A DNA stretch of 64,000 nt, taken from assembly GCA_033002965.1 (NCBI GenBank), contig JAURVB010008711.1:62001-126000 (forward strand), written 5' to 3'. The notes under the pieces were generated by a model. It was not told where the DNA came from, searched no databases, and saw only the letters and a list, made by a program, of their open reading frames with translations. Each line of letters opens with the position of its first letter. Position 1 is the stretch's first letter. Made by a program: the position numbers and the translations under genes. The DNA comes from Piper betle (taxonomy: Eukaryota; Streptophyta; Magnoliopsida; Piperales; Piperaceae). Positions 24,175 through 36,275 of the stretch are shown here, piece by piece.

Positions 24175-24500
24175 GTGATCATATCTTAGTGATCATGTCT
24201 GATACATTATGATTCGTATAAATCTTGACCAACTCAAGTGATTTATTTTTCGGTATATCTCTCACCCAATAATATCTCACATTAATATACTTACTTATTG
24301 AATGAAAACTAATATTTTTTCTTAAATGCACTTATCTTTGGTCACTACCTTAGTCATCATGTCTAATATATTATGATTTGTGTAAATCTTGACCTATTTA
24401 AATGATTTATTTTTTAGCATATCTCTCACCAATGATATCTTACATCAATGTACTTATTTCTTGAATAAAAAATAGTATTTTTTCTCAAATATATGACACT
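24175..24500. repeat. ~166-bp tandem duplication in the Copia RNase H end
   Basis: Two diverged copies, starting near 24187 and 24355, share TCATGTCTGATACATTATGA, GTAAATCTTGACC and ATATCTCTCACC in the same order. On the minus strand both encode the same end-of-polyprotein segment (LDMMTK). Confidence 0.65.
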
Positions 24501-25129
24501 TTGGCTGATCACAATAGACCATATATTTATTCTTACATATAGCCAACCTCATTCAAGAACCTCTTGAACAATAGGTTATAATAATAAATTTAGCCCTAGT
24601 AGTGGATAAAGCAATATACTTCTATAACCTTGATTATCATGACACAACCCCACAAGCAAAAGTGTTCACAAACCCTCAAATAGACCTGCTCTTAACTAAG
24701 TCATTAGTTATATCTGCATCCATGTAGCCAATTAATACCAGCTTGCCACTCCCATAGCATAAACATTTTTTTGACATACCTCTTAGGCACCTCAATATCC
24801 ACTTCACAGTCTATGAATACTCTCTATCAGGATTTGAAAGATGCTTACTTACCGTACCAACAGTATATGCTATATCTAGTCTAGTACACACCATTACATG
24901 TATTAAACTACCGACCACTTAAGTATAAGGAACCTTTTCCATTTCTCCATTCTCATTCTCATTCTCATTCAAGTCATTCGTTGTCAGTTTGAAGTGAACC
25001 CCATGTGGAACACTCACCAACATTTTTGTGTGACACCTAAAGCTTCCTAACTCCCCTGTCACAACGAATGGACACACCTAAAATTTGTTTCGCCAATCCT
25101 AAACCCTTCATTGCAAGGACCTAGCCAAG

Positions 25130-26175
25130 TTCTTCAAATTTGAAATTTTAGCACTATCGTGTCTAACAATTAACATATCATCAACATAAAGCAATAAAAT
25201 TATGATGTCATTCTCACCAAACCTTTGATGAAGACATAATGGTCCTAGATAGATTTCTTGTACCCCTAACTCTCAATAAATAAATCAAAAATTCTTATAC
25301 CACTATCTTAGAACTTGTTTCAATCCACAAAAGCTCTTCTTTAGCTTGCACACGATCTTCTCATTTCCCTTGACTTCAAATCCTTCTAGTTGTTCCATGT
25401 AAATAGTTTCATCAAGATCACTGTGTGCAAGAGAGTTGTCTTCACATTTAGTTGCTCAATTTCGAAATTCAAATTAGCTGTCAAACTCAAAACAATTCTA
25501 ATAGATGACATCTTAACAATTGGAGAGAAAAATCTCATTAAAATTGATACCTTCTTTTAAGTGAAAACCCTTCACAACTAACTTTGCCTTTATCTTGATT
25601 GTGGACTATTCTCCTCATGCTTGATCTTGTAGACCTATTTGTTCTTCAATGCTTTTCTCCCCATGGGAAGTGTCGCCAAGTTCTTCTTCAAGTTGAAATT
25701 TCAGCATTGTCTTGTCTAATAATTAACTTATCATCAACATAAAGTAGAAAAACTATGAAGTCATTCTCATCAAATCGTTTGATAAAGACACAATGGTCCA
25801 AGACAGACTTCATGTACCCCTGACTCTCCATAATGGAATCAAAATTCTTGTTCCACTAGAGCTTGTTTCTATCCATACAAGCTTTTCTTTAGCTTGCACA
25901 TGAGCTTGTTTTTTCCCTTGACTTCAAATCCTTTCGGTTGTTCCATGTAAATAGTCTCATCAAGTTCACCATGCAAGAAAATTGTCCTCACATTTAGTTG
26001 CTCAATTTTCAAATTCAAACTAGATGCCAAACTCAAAACAATTCTAATAAAAAACATCTTAACAATGGAGAAAAAATCTCATCAAAGTCAATCCATTTCT
26101 TTTGTTGAAAGCCCTTCGCAACCAACGTTGTCTTCTATCTTGGTTGTGGACTATTATCATTGTGTTTTATCTTGT
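25130..26175. repeat. ~550-bp tandem duplication within the Copia RT
   Basis: Copies at about 25130-25670 and 25680-26175 share, in the same order, ATCATCAACATAAAG, ATAATGGTCC/ACAATGGTCC, GACTTCAAATCCTT, GGTTGTTCCATGTAAATAGT and CTCAAAACAATTCTAATA. The same RT segment is thus present twice head to tail. Confidence 0.75.
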
Positions 26176-27182
26176 AGACCCACTTGTTCTTCAACACTTT
26201 CCTCTTCTTGGTAAGAGCAACCAACTCATATGTATCATTCTTATGCAGAGAATTCATCTCTTCCTTAATGACCTTCAACCATTTATTCTTGTCCATATGA
26301 GACATAGTTTCACTAAAAATTTCTAGCTCATCACTTTTAGCAAGCTTCACATACTTTAATGATGGATACCTTGTTGATGACACTGGAACCTAAGTCGACT
26401 TTCTTAAGTTTCTTGGCTCCCTTTGATCTAGATCTTCTTCATCCTATTCATCATCATCAATAAAATTATTATCAACACCATCAAAAATTTCATCTACATC
26501 TTCCCCATCATCATTAGGTGGAGGAAGTTATGGATCAACTCTGGCCCCTTCTTCTTGTCTAACTAAGGGAGGTAGTTCATCGCTTTCTTCAAAGCTTCCA
26601 CATGCATATTCTTACATCTTTTTCCTTTTAAGAGTCCTCAAAGATCTGATCCTCTTTGAACACTGCATCTATACTCCAAATGAGTTTTCTATTTTTTACA
26701 TCCCACAATCTATAACCAAATTTATCATCACCATAGCCTAAGATATGCACTCAATCACATTCGAATTAAGCTTTGTCATTTGCTCCTTGGGCACGTGCAC
26801 AAAAGTTTTGCATCCAAACACTCACAAACGAGAGTAATTTACCTTCCTATCACTCCAAATATATTTTGGTACATCATATTCTAATGCATATGAGGACGAT
26901 CTATTCAACAAATAACAAGTTGTACTAAAATCTTCAGCCCAACAATTCTTAAACAACTTTACCGAAGACAACCTGCTTCTAACCCTCTAATTAAATGTCC
27001 TATTCATCCTCTCACCCATTCCGTTGTGTTAGTAGAGTGTGTGAAAGAGTCTTCGCATATCTAATCTCATGTTTATTACAATACTCAACAAAATTTTTAA
27101 AACAATACTCTCTATCATGATCACATCTAAGAAAATTTAAAGGTTTTCTAATTTCTCTTTCAACCATATAGAAATTATAAAT

Positions 27183-27199
27183 CACACACACACACACAC

Positions 27200-27246
<47 letters not shown>
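27183..27246. repeat. (CA)n then (TA)n microsatellite
   Basis: About 9 CA units followed by about 22 TA units at the left edge of the inserted GC-armed element. Confidence 0.9.
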
Positions 27247-27251
<5 letters not shown>

Positions 27252-27437
27252 AAGTTTTTATAAGCCCAGAGCAGGAATATTTTTCTACCCAAAACTCAAA
27301 TCTAGACCGACCGATCATAAGGACCCCCCCCAGGCGGTAAATCGTGGTCAACGGCCTTGTCTGGCCGCCCCCTGCTAAATCCGACCTCGGCCAAATTGGG
27401 CCCATTTTGGCAACGCATCATACGGTGCCTCGTCAAG

Positions 27438-28122
27438 TAGGGGTGCTAATTGAGCGAGCGAGCCGAGCTCGACATGTGTTCGAGCTCGGCTCGAATAGTT
27501 CGAAACTCGTTCGAACTCGACTCGAGATCGAACTAGTTTTGGACATACATGCTCGAGTTCGACTCGAATATCTTTTATGTGTTCGAGCTCGACTCGAGCT
27601 CGAATATACTTAAACTTCGCCAGCTCGTTCGTGAGCTCGAAACCAACTCGATTAAAAGTCAAAAGTATTTCACTTTAAAAAAATGAGGCTAATGTGGTTT
27701 GAACCCACAACCTTGAAGTCATCAAGGTGAATACTTACCATCTCAACTATCTTACATCTTTGTTATTATATTGCATATATATATATATAATATAATATAA
27801 TATAATATAATATAATATAATATAATATAATATAATATAATATAATATAATATAAAGATATAATATAATATAATATAATATAATATAATATAATATAATA
27901 TAATATAATATAATATAAAGACTATATTATTATATTATTTTATCGAGTCGAGTTCGAATCGAGCTACGAGTCGAGTTCGAGTCGATTTCGAGTTATAACC
28001 GAGTCGAGTCGAGTTGAACACGACCTTGCTCAAGCTCGGCTCGTAAGATTCGAGTTCGAGTCGAGTCAAGCCGAGCCGAACGCTAAATGCTCACGAGCTG
28101 GCTCGCTCAATTAGCAACCCTA
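27438..28122. mobile_element. hAT-like non-autonomous element with GAGC-rich terminal inverted repeats
   Basis: The ends are inverted copies: TAGGGGTGCTAATTGAGCGAGC at 27438 and GCTCGCTCAATTAGCAACCCTA ending at 28122. Both halves are dense in CGAGCTCGG/GAGTCGAG motifs that pair with each other. This form (TAGGGGTG start, GAGCCGAGC body) is common among plant hAT-type miniature elements. No transposase is present. The flanking 8 bases match only in part (CAAG at the end of both), so the target duplication is not proven. Confidence 0.6.
27775..27918. repeat. (AATAT)n microsatellite
   Basis: Roughly 140 bases of TAATA/TATAA pentamers with one AAAGA interruption near 27855, in the centre of the hAT-like element. 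Confidence 0.95.
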
Positions 28123-28249
28123 CTCACAAGGACCATTGGATTTGATCCAACGGCCCCGATAACACTTCCCCCCCCCCTTGTTTGGCTGGTCGTCCCCCTT
28201 ACTGCCACCTCAACGCCGCCCCTTGCTGGATCCAAAATAAAGCCAAGTT

Positions 28250-28780
28250 TTTATTACAAAATTATTTTATATTTTTAATTTATTTTATAATATTAACTCC
28301 ATCATGGGTGGGATCAAATCAAGTTTTTATCACAAAATTATTTTATTTTTAAATTTATTTTCGTAATATTGACTCAATCTGATGCTGGACCGAGTCAAGT
28401 TTTTATTACAAAATTATTTTATTTTTTAATTTATTTCATAATATTAACTCGTGTAAGGACCGAATCAAATTTTTATTACAAAATTATTTTATTTTTTAAA
28501 AATTAATTTTGCAATAAAAACTTGACTCAGTTTTGTGCGAGTCTGAGTCAAATTTTTATTACAAAATTATCTTATTTTTTTAAATTTATTTCTTAATATT
28601 GACTCGATTTAGGACTGAGGCAAATTTTTATTACGAAATTATTTTATTTTTTTAAATTTATTTCTTAATATTGACTTAATTTATGATCGAGTTAAGCTTT
28701 TATTATGAAATTATTTTATTTTTTAAAATTTATTTCTTAATAAAAACTTGAGTCGTGACCGAGTAAAACTTTTATTATGA
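28250..28780. repeat. AT-rich palindrome array, relative of the 2009-2760 array
   Basis: Six or more units combine TTTTTATTACAAAATTATTT, AATTTATTTCTTAATATTGA and a GACTCGATTTAGGACTGAG-type spacer. They are in the opposite orientation to the units at 2009-2760 (ACTCGAGT, AATATTACGAAATAAATTT, AATAAAACTT). Confidence 0.7.
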
Positions 28781-29160
28781 TACACCCCACCCTATTTCGG
28801 GAAGAGGGCACGGGGCTTGGGGGGAGGGGAAGGGGGGTGGCAGCATGGTGGCAGGCCGGGGATTGGCGGCGACAGGGCAAGGGGAGGCGGCAAGGCAGGG
28901 GAGGGGCAGTGGGCGACAGGGCAGGGGGAGGGGCAGGGGTGGCGTGTGGGGGGGCAGGGACGGCAGGCCGAGGGGCGGCGGGCAGGTGGAGGGGCAGGAG
29001 CAGCAGTGCAGGGAGGAGCGGGGAGTGGCAGGGGTGGCGTGTGGGGGGGGCAGGCGGCCAAGGGATGGCGGCAAGGGGAGGGGCAGGGGGTGGTGTGTGG
29101 GGGTGCAAGGGGGGTGGGGAGGAGTAGGAGGCGGCGTGGCCCCGAGGCGGGGGTAGCAGC
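28780..29160. repeat. G-rich arm
   Basis: GGGGCAGGGG/GGCGGC low-complexity sequence, like 5724-6540. A near-repeat (GGCAGGGGTGGCGTGTGGGG) occurs at about 28932 and 29030. Open frames on both strands are composition artefacts. Confidence 0.75.
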
Positions 29161-29500
29161 CCTTTATAGCCGCGGGCGGGCGTCAAGGGTGCCAAGCAGG
29201 AGCATTAGAGGGCGGAGGGCGGGAGGGTGCCAGGCGGAGCACGACATGGTAGGAGGGCGTGCACGGGAGGGCCGGGAGAAGGACGCGCTGTCGGTGGGGG
29301 GATGAGTGCTCCAGGCCGTTGGATCTGAATCCAATGGCCTGGAGATAGTGCGCATAGGGGAGCGGGGGGTGGGGTGGAGGGGTGGGTTTGGATGGGTGCT
29401 CCAGGCTATTGGATTTGGATCCAATGGCCTAGATTCTATAAGCTACCTATGCGTTGCCAAACAAGGCAGCGCATAGTAGCTTTAGTGTAGTGTATGCGCT

Positions 29501-30550
29501 GCTAAACAAAAGTACGACAAAATTCTTAGTTGGAGAGATTAAAAGAAAAAAGCTATCAAAATAGACAGATTTGGTATATCATCAACCAATTTGAAATTAG
29601 CACCCATGGGTAACAGAGAATAAGAATCTCTATTTGTAGAGGAGAAGGTTTTCTAAACAGAGATTCTCATTTTCACTTTTCACTAACATAATGGAGGTTT
29701 TTTAAGAGGTGAAGAAAAAAATTAGTAGACTTTTGAAAAAAATTCAAATAAAGTTTGTCTATCAGATCATTAATATATGTTTTTAATTTTGGGCTTATTT
29801 TGGGTTAAAAGGCTAGCCTATCTTGGTTGAGCCATAGATTCACCCGGCTTGGTTTAAGTCAACTTGCTAGCTTAGCTTGGTTGAGTTGCAGACTTGTCCA
29901 ACTTGGTCAGCTAGCTTGCTAGCCTAACTTAGTGAGTCACAAACTTGTTTGGTTTAGTTTAGCCACTTACCGATCAGCATAGTTGGTTGAGTCTCAAACT
30001 CGCCTGACCGGGTTCAACCAACTTTCTCACTCGGCCTAGTTGAGTCGCAGACTAGCTTGGCCTTGTTAAGTTGGATCGTTGTTGACTTCGTTAGTCAATT
30101 TAACTCTACTCAACCGGCCCGATATGATTAAATATGTCTTTTGGATTTTCTTTAATTGAATATTGGATAAGTCTATATTTACTGAAGAGAATATTTAGAT
30201 CAGTTGGTACATATTACATGAGTAGGTGTATCACAAATGACAAATACTTCGTTAAGTAATTACACTTGCCAAATTCCAACTATTGTCAATTGACATATTT
30301 GAAGCCTAAAACTCAATTCTGCGATAGAGCAAACAAAGGATATTAAGAGTTTCTTTGTAAAATTTTGTACTTTGAAGCATTATCAATGAAGAGTTGAACT
30401 TGCGTTATTTTTCTTTATAAATTGTGTACTTAATAGTTAATTTAATTGTGATAAGTTTAACTGGCATGTGCACCTTGGTGAAACTCTGAACTCTAGTATT
30501 TATATTAGATAAGCCTTCAACAAGAAAAACACAACCCTTATTTTTATTTT
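29501..30550. other. Intergenic or TE-derived sequence, no gene supported
   Basis: 29810-30120 has loosely repeated CTAGCTTAGCTTGGTTGAGT/AACTTGGT motifs. The rest is AT-rich. The junction back into the older Copia element lies near 30550-30600. Confidence 0.35.
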
Positions 30551-31240
30551 TCAAGTTTGTGTAAAAAGCCAAATGAGTGCCACAAATTTGCGCAAGCACA
30601 TAATATGAAAAATCTTTAAAATGCCAAAAATATAACTCTTATTTTTTATTGTATGAACTCCCAACTTTCTTGAAACATCATCAATAAAAGTCACAAAAAA
30701 AAGAGAACCACTAAATAATTTTTCCTCTGTAGACCAACAAACAACTGTATGCACCAATTCAAAAACTCCAACTTATGTTGTAATTGTGGTTGCAAGTGAA
30801 GTTTGATGTTATTTGTCCACCAAACAATGGTCACAAGAACTGATTGAAGTGTTCTTGAGATTGGGAAGTAAGTTTTTCTTTAACTCTCCTATTCCCTACT
30901 TACTCATGTGTCACAATCGACGGTGCTACAAATCAGCCATAGCATTAGATGAGAAATAATTTGCCTCCCTTTAGACTAGTTTTAACTCACTTTTATGTAG
31001 TAAACAACACTTCTTCCCTTTGGCAATTACCAACAAACCTTTCATAAGTTTTCAAACACCTTGTAAAAAATGTAAAGTAAATCTACTATTATCAAGCATT
31101 CCCATACACAATAAACACCTTGAGCATTAACTTGTAACTTGTATTTGTTATTATACGCACGTCACTTTGCCCAACAATTTTTGTAGTTTTATTGATTTCC
31201 ATTTTCACCACACCAAAGTCTGCAATCTTATAAGTTGTGA
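30551..31240 (-). pseudogene. Decayed Copia fragment: upstream half of integrase
   Basis: On the minus strand 30757-30551 encodes SGSLFFVTFIDDVSRKLGVH and NKSYIFGILKIF, the conserved integrase core start. Its continuation (MVEREIRKPL...) is found at 27197. Stops and frame changes occur throughout. It is the displaced part of the 24060-27180 element. Confidence 0.7.
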
Positions 31241-31255
31241 AAAAATCTCAACTTG

Positions 31256-31749
31256 GAGCAAGGCAACGGGCCCCGGCTATCTCATCCGAATGAGTAGCCG
31301 CAGGCTTCAGGTAGCAACCAAGGCAAGGACCTGGACGGTGCACAGGGACATCAAAATAGTGATCCTCCGGCAATGGACGGTGGCTGCATGGTGTCTTGGC
31401 GACGAAAGTGGTGCTCCCGTCTTGCCCTTCTTCTTCTTCTTGTCGGTGCCAGCTATATTTTAGGACAACACGTCGGGCTTCAACTTCGGCAGCGACAAGG
31501 CAAGAGTTTCCAAACGCAGCAACACGTCTCCTCGGCCATGCAGCAGGGTGGCTGCCTCCCAGTCTTCGGCAACACTCCGGTAAGGTAGTTCAGCAGATGG
31601 TGACATGAGCAAAACGGCTAGGGGCAGACCTTCAGCATGGTGATGGTGATCAGCAAGTCAGAAACTCCACTTCAAGGCATCATGACGGCATGAACTCTAG
31701 CACTTCAAGGCAACGGCGAAGATAGCAGTCCGCCTCGACAAGGAGATGG
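31256..31749. other. GC-rich flank of the plus-strand Copia element
   Basis: Rich in CAGCAACA/GGCAACGG/CAAGGCAAG motifs, in composition like 45170-45700 on the other side of the Copia element. The two may be halves of one older sequence split by the insertion. Open frames of 70-98 codons have no recognised domain. Confidence 0.4.
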
Positions 31750-32579
31750 TGTTGGATTTTGGATGTATGTATACAAGTATATAATTGTATCATATGCTAT
31801 TAATAAGGTTTGGGCTTAAATTAAATTGATCTAATAAAGTTAAAGTTAATTGGTCATTAATATTTAAAGTTAATGAAGTGTTCTTTTATTTATCACTTTT
31901 GTTTACGAGAATAAATTGATATGGTCTTCTATCCATTGGGAATAACCCTAAATTTTGCATTATCAGTGGGTAAAGAAATTACAAGATTGTATATGGGATA
32001 TTTGTTCTCAAATCAAGGTCCTCTTTTGGTAAAATATCAAATGAGGACAATAAAGTTACAAAAGGTTATAATTTCAGAAATTTTCAAATAAAGATATTTT
32101 TATAACCTTTTTTCAGTTTTATGTTATTTGGGATTATTAAATTCAAATTATGGTTCAGTTATAATTAATATTTTAAAATTTATTAAGGACTACAATATGC
32201 TGCAAAAATAGCCTCTTTTGTAAAAATTAATTTATTTTAAAATATTAAGATGGTTGTGGGTATATGATTCATGTGAATATTAATCTACCCAAAGGAAGGT
32301 TAATATTTGACAAAATTATATATTAATTTACGATAATAAATATGGGATAATTATCAAGTTTCCATGTGGATAATAAATCGGCCCAAAGGAAGGCTTATTA
32401 TTTGATAGGATTTATTGTCTATATTTGATTATTGCACTGAGAGTACCACTTACAAATTAATATTTCTATCCAAAGACTAAATATTAATGTTGTGCTAGGT
32501 ATCTGCCAATGGGATTAACTATTGTTTGAATTATTAATCTTATTATAGGCATGTTGTTTTGTTCTATGGATTCAGTTAA

Positions 32580-33360
32580 TCAATCTGCTTATATGATTTC
32601 TGCCAACACTAATTGAGTTTTTATGCTTAAAGATAATTTTAAGGATTGGAAAGAGAACGTGATAATCGTTCTCAGCTGCATGGATCTTGACCTTGAATTA
32701 AGGACTGAACAACCTTCTTCTCTTATGAACAAAAGTTCTATTGAGGAAAAACGGGACATTGAGAAGTGGGAACGTTCAAATTGCATGAGTCTTATGATCA
32801 TGAAGCATGGGATTCGAGAAACCTTCAGGGGGATGTGTCTGAAAAGGTTACTACAGCTAGTGAGTTTCTTAAATAAATTGAAAAGCGTTTTGTAAAAAAA
32901 CGATAAGGCTGAAACAAGTACGCTTTTGTCAAACTTGATTTCAATGAAGTTTAACGGTAAAACAAGCATAAGAGAGTACATCTTAGAGAGTCAAATATTG
33001 CTTCAAAACTAAAAGCACTAAGGTTAGAGCTATCTGAAGATTTGCTCGTGCATTTAGTTTTAATTTCTCTTTCGGCACAATTCAGTCAATTCAAGGTCAG
33101 TTATAACTGTCAAAGGGACAAATGGACTCTTAATGAGCTCATTTCTTATTGTGTGCAAGAAGAAGAAAGGTTGAAGCAAGAACAGGCTGAAAGTAGTCAC
33201 TTAGCTAGTACATATCAAGTCAAAATAAGAAAAAAAATCAGGCTTCTTGCTTCTTTTTTTGTGGTAAACCTGGACATATGAAGAAGGAATGCACTAGGTA
33301 TCACACTTGGTGTGTAAATAAAGGTCCATTTCATAATTTTGTTTGTTCTGAGGTTAATTT
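32580..33360 (+). pseudogene. Copia gag with CCHC zinc knuckle
   Basis: Fragments in shifting frames: DNFKDWKENVIIVLSCMDLD, SSIEEKRDIEKWERSN (32623-32895), then the region of YNCQRDKWTLNELISYCVQE (33042 onward) and finally CFFCGKPGHMKKEC (C-x2-C-x4-H-x4-C) ending about 33290. This is the order of a Copia UBN2-type gag. At least two frameshifts and several stops are present. Confidence 0.75.
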
Positions 33361-36204
33361 TGTAACACCCCGTTTCGGCTCACCCGTGAACCGACCCGAA
33401 AATGTCACCGGCGACCGAACCGTTCGCTAACCTACTGGGTTCGGTTAAGCCGACCCGGATCTGCCCTCGGTGTCTCAAGATGGAGATGCAACATGAAATG
33501 CATGGATGGGATGCGTGGGTTCTAACGTAGTCCTACGTGCATGATATGATGTACAAGCAAAGACAAGATAAAATAATAAATGATAAACCAAAAGAAAATA
33601 TATACTATTTTATGAAAATACGGTAACACATAATAATCTACCCTGACATTCAACCATTATCTCATTCATTTTTACCTGAGCCGAGTCTGTACTCCAAGGC
33701 TCCCTACTCATTCATATTTATCAGTTCGTTTCATAACAAGTAATTCACTCAAGCAAACACATCAAAATTATCGTTTACATAACAATAACACATCATTATT
33801 ATACATTACACGCGGCAGGTACATGTGTGCGCGGTTCTGTGCTGCTCCTCCGTAGTCCCGACAGCTTTCATCGCTCGTATTCCTCACCTACATATATATA
33901 GAAAAACCGTCAGTAACGAGTGTTACCAGCCCGGAAAATAACTAATATCAAACTGGCACAGGAGAGCAAACTCTCCTGTTGAATCAAAACCATATACTTC
34001 CTCAAGAACTCTCATCAGGGCACATACGGGAGCCGTCGCCATCGGGTCGACAGCGTCCCCCTATCTTTCACATTCTCATGCCTCGGCCATTTCTCTATTG
34101 CTTCTCGCGTCAAATCTCGTTCCTATCCGCCCTCTGCACCTTCCATATTACTCCTGGCCTTGAGCACGAAGGCCGAGTACTCTCAGGCAGTCGCCTTCAG
34201 TACCCTTTGAAACCACAAGTCTAGACATGCGCTGCAATGCAGTACCCGTGAACCTCCACACTTCTCCGGGTTTGAGGAACTCAAAGGTGGAGTTGTCAGG
34301 ATCCCTCGGGAATGAAACGGCTTGTACACCATTCCAGAGCCCACTGTCGACACACACGTGCCCGCTCGCGTAGCACGGTAGTCGGATTTCCCTCATTCAG
34401 TCTCTCACCAAAACACGAAAACTATACATATATATAGGTCTGGGTTGGGATTTATACAATAGGCCCGAAGGCAACGTGAGCTGGATCTGAAGTTCGAAAA
34501 CAAACTCGAGGGATCTCATCCTCGAGGGTTATTAATCCGGAAAGATCGTTGGCTAAATGGCCCGAGTTAAGTGGGATTCGATAAAACGCCACTTAACTCG
34601 TCCTGCACATAATAAGTCAAATACACAAGAGAGTAGCGTAAATCAGAGAACGAGTCCTAAACGGACCTGGTAGAAGCTCCAAACGGGTCCACGCGCCTAG
34701 GCGGCGAGCTCCTACACCGTACCTACACAATCAAGCTAAAAACTAACGCCCGCATGATGAATCACATATCCTATACCATGCACGCACAATCAACACAATC
34801 ACACATCAACCGTCACACATCAACCTATATCAATTCTAACAAGTCTACTTAGGTTAGTTTACATTAGATCATGATTATTACTTAATAACCCTAATTAGTT
34901 TCATAACTTCTATTTTTAACACCACACAATTCCACAAATTTCATATTTTATTCTAAATTAAATCCACATTTATATAAGTAATTACAATGCACAATTCATC
35001 AATCATAACATGCAAATTCTAATAATCAATACTTTCAAATAATTAAGTTAAAATAAATTATACCTCGCGTCGTCGAAAATCGGCGACGGCTAGGGTTTCC
35101 GTTTCGCGGCTCGAAACTCGAATTCGGCACCTAGCGGCGTCCGAAGTCCGATCAGATTGGACCGGGTGCGTTCGGCGGATGATCCGGCGGACTTCCCTCG
35201 AATCCAATTTTCCGACGGTTCCGGCGGTTTTCCGCGAGTATCGGCGGTTTTCCGGCGGATTCCGACGGTTTTCCGGCGACGATTCGGGACGGGGCAATCA
35301 AGGGGTCTATCGGCACCAGCTCGACGAGCTTGGTCCGATGGTGGTGTCAAACAAAGTAACCGAGGCGGCGATGGCCGTCGGCGGCGGCGTCGAAAGTGGG
35401 TGGCGGCGGCGGCGTTCTCCGATCGAGGCTCCGGCCGGCCTCGACGGTGGTCGGGACGATGGGGGAAACGTCGGCGACGTCGAGGGGGTGGTCGTCGGGG
35501 TCACAGCGGCGGCGGCGCGGCTCGGACGGCGGCGGAATCAGTGGGCGGCGCGTCGCGGTTTGCGGGGCGATTCCGGCGTCGTGGCGGCGCGACGGTGGCC
35601 GGGGTTGGTCGGGGCGGCACGGCGACGGCAAGGCGGGGCAGGGCGGCGTCGATCGGCGGCAGCACGGCGTCGGCGGCGGCGGCGGCAGCACACCACAGTG
35701 GCGGCGGCGAGGGTTTGGGTGAGAATGGTCGGGGAAGAAGAAAAACATGACTAGTGGCAAACTCGTAATTTAGTATTGACTCGATTCCGACTCGAGTCAA
35801 AATAATAACTAGTTCGTAATAAATTCTAAAAAAATCTAGAAAAATATGGAAAAATCACATAAAATAAAACAAACACAACAACATCCAAATGACATGCTCT
35901 ATAACTAATAACCCACCCGAATATAATCCAACGCGCCTAACGCGTTATTCGGTCTAAAACTATTTCTACGATCAAACATATAAAAGAAAAAAATACTGCA
36001 TACTTTCATATATTCTGATAACTCATCTCTCACCATCTCCTCGACGTTATCATCATATATTCCGGTACACCTGACTCTCATCGCTCATAACTCACGGCTG
36101 GTCTCGACTCAGCACGCGATTCATGAAACCGACTCGACTCGAACCAACGATCGAACCGATTGGTTCGGTAACGTAAAACCCTGACTCGAATCACGGGTTT
36201 TACA
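33361..36204 (-). repeat. 3' LTR (element orientation) of the gag-only Gypsy element
   Basis: 2,844 bp, with TG/CA ends as read on either strand. It contains a GC- and CpG-rich block at about 35090-35740 that gives several overlapping open frames (Arg/Gly/Ala-rich). These recur identically in the other LTR and have no domain, so I do not call them genes. Confidence 0.95.
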
Positions 36205-36220
36205 ACCTTCCCTCCTTATA
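36205..36220 (-). promoter_or_regulatory. Polypurine tract
   Basis: On the minus strand AAGGAGGGAAGGT lies immediately before the 3' LTR, preceded by CGAGGACGAAATTTTTAT. This is the usual plus-strand primer context of plant Gypsy elements. Confidence 0.85.
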
Positions 36221-36275
36221 AAAATTTCGTCCTCGAAATTTTAGATTAAGGAGGTTTCACTCTGGTAGCTATCTA

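Larger units (their letters stand above)
24060..27180 (-). pseudogene. Decayed Copia pol: 3' half of integrase, RT and RNase H
   Basis: Read on the minus strand, the order is integrase C-terminal part (27197-27012, KPLNFLRCDHDREYCFKNF, NKHEIRYAKT), start of RT (26383-26135, WLKVIKEEMNSLHKNDTYEL, KNKWVYKIKH), RT (26057-25869, LHGELDETIYMEQPKGF), then the region of VCTRLDIAYTVG and RNase H down to about 24060. Stops and frameshifts are frequent, so it is non-functional. Two segmental duplications lie inside. The upstream half of integrase is found at 30551-30757, so the element was split by later insertions. Confidence 0.8.
27247..29500. mobile_element. Second GC-armed, MULE-like composite, non-autonomous
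   Basis: The left side (27247-27437) resembles the TIR of the 21455-22113 element (CAGGAATATTTTTCTACCC, then CGACCGATCATAAGGAC) and also contains CATCATACGGTGCC, like the right end of the first GC-armed element. Right of the hAT-like insert come a GGATTTGATCCAACGGCC palindrome (28138), an AT-rich palindrome array (28250-28780), a G-rich arm (28780-29160) and two further palindromes (TTGGATCTGAATCCAATGGC at 29320, TTGGATTTGGATCCAATGGC at 29410). This is the plan of the element at 1524-6740 without its transposase. Exact ends were not resolved; nested insertions are likely. Confidence 0.5.

Noticed and set aside
27775..27918. Possible CRISPR-like or satellite array
   Set aside because: It is a simple AATAT microsatellite with no spacers; CRISPR arrays are not expected in plant nuclear DNA.
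28737..29424. Open frames up to 162 codons in the second G-rich block
   Set aside because: Composition artefact as in the first G-rich arm; no start context or domain.
35058..35800. Several overlapping open frames, repeated identically at 40020-40762
   Set aside because: They lie in the CpG-rich block of the two LTRs; several frames are open at once and none has a domain.
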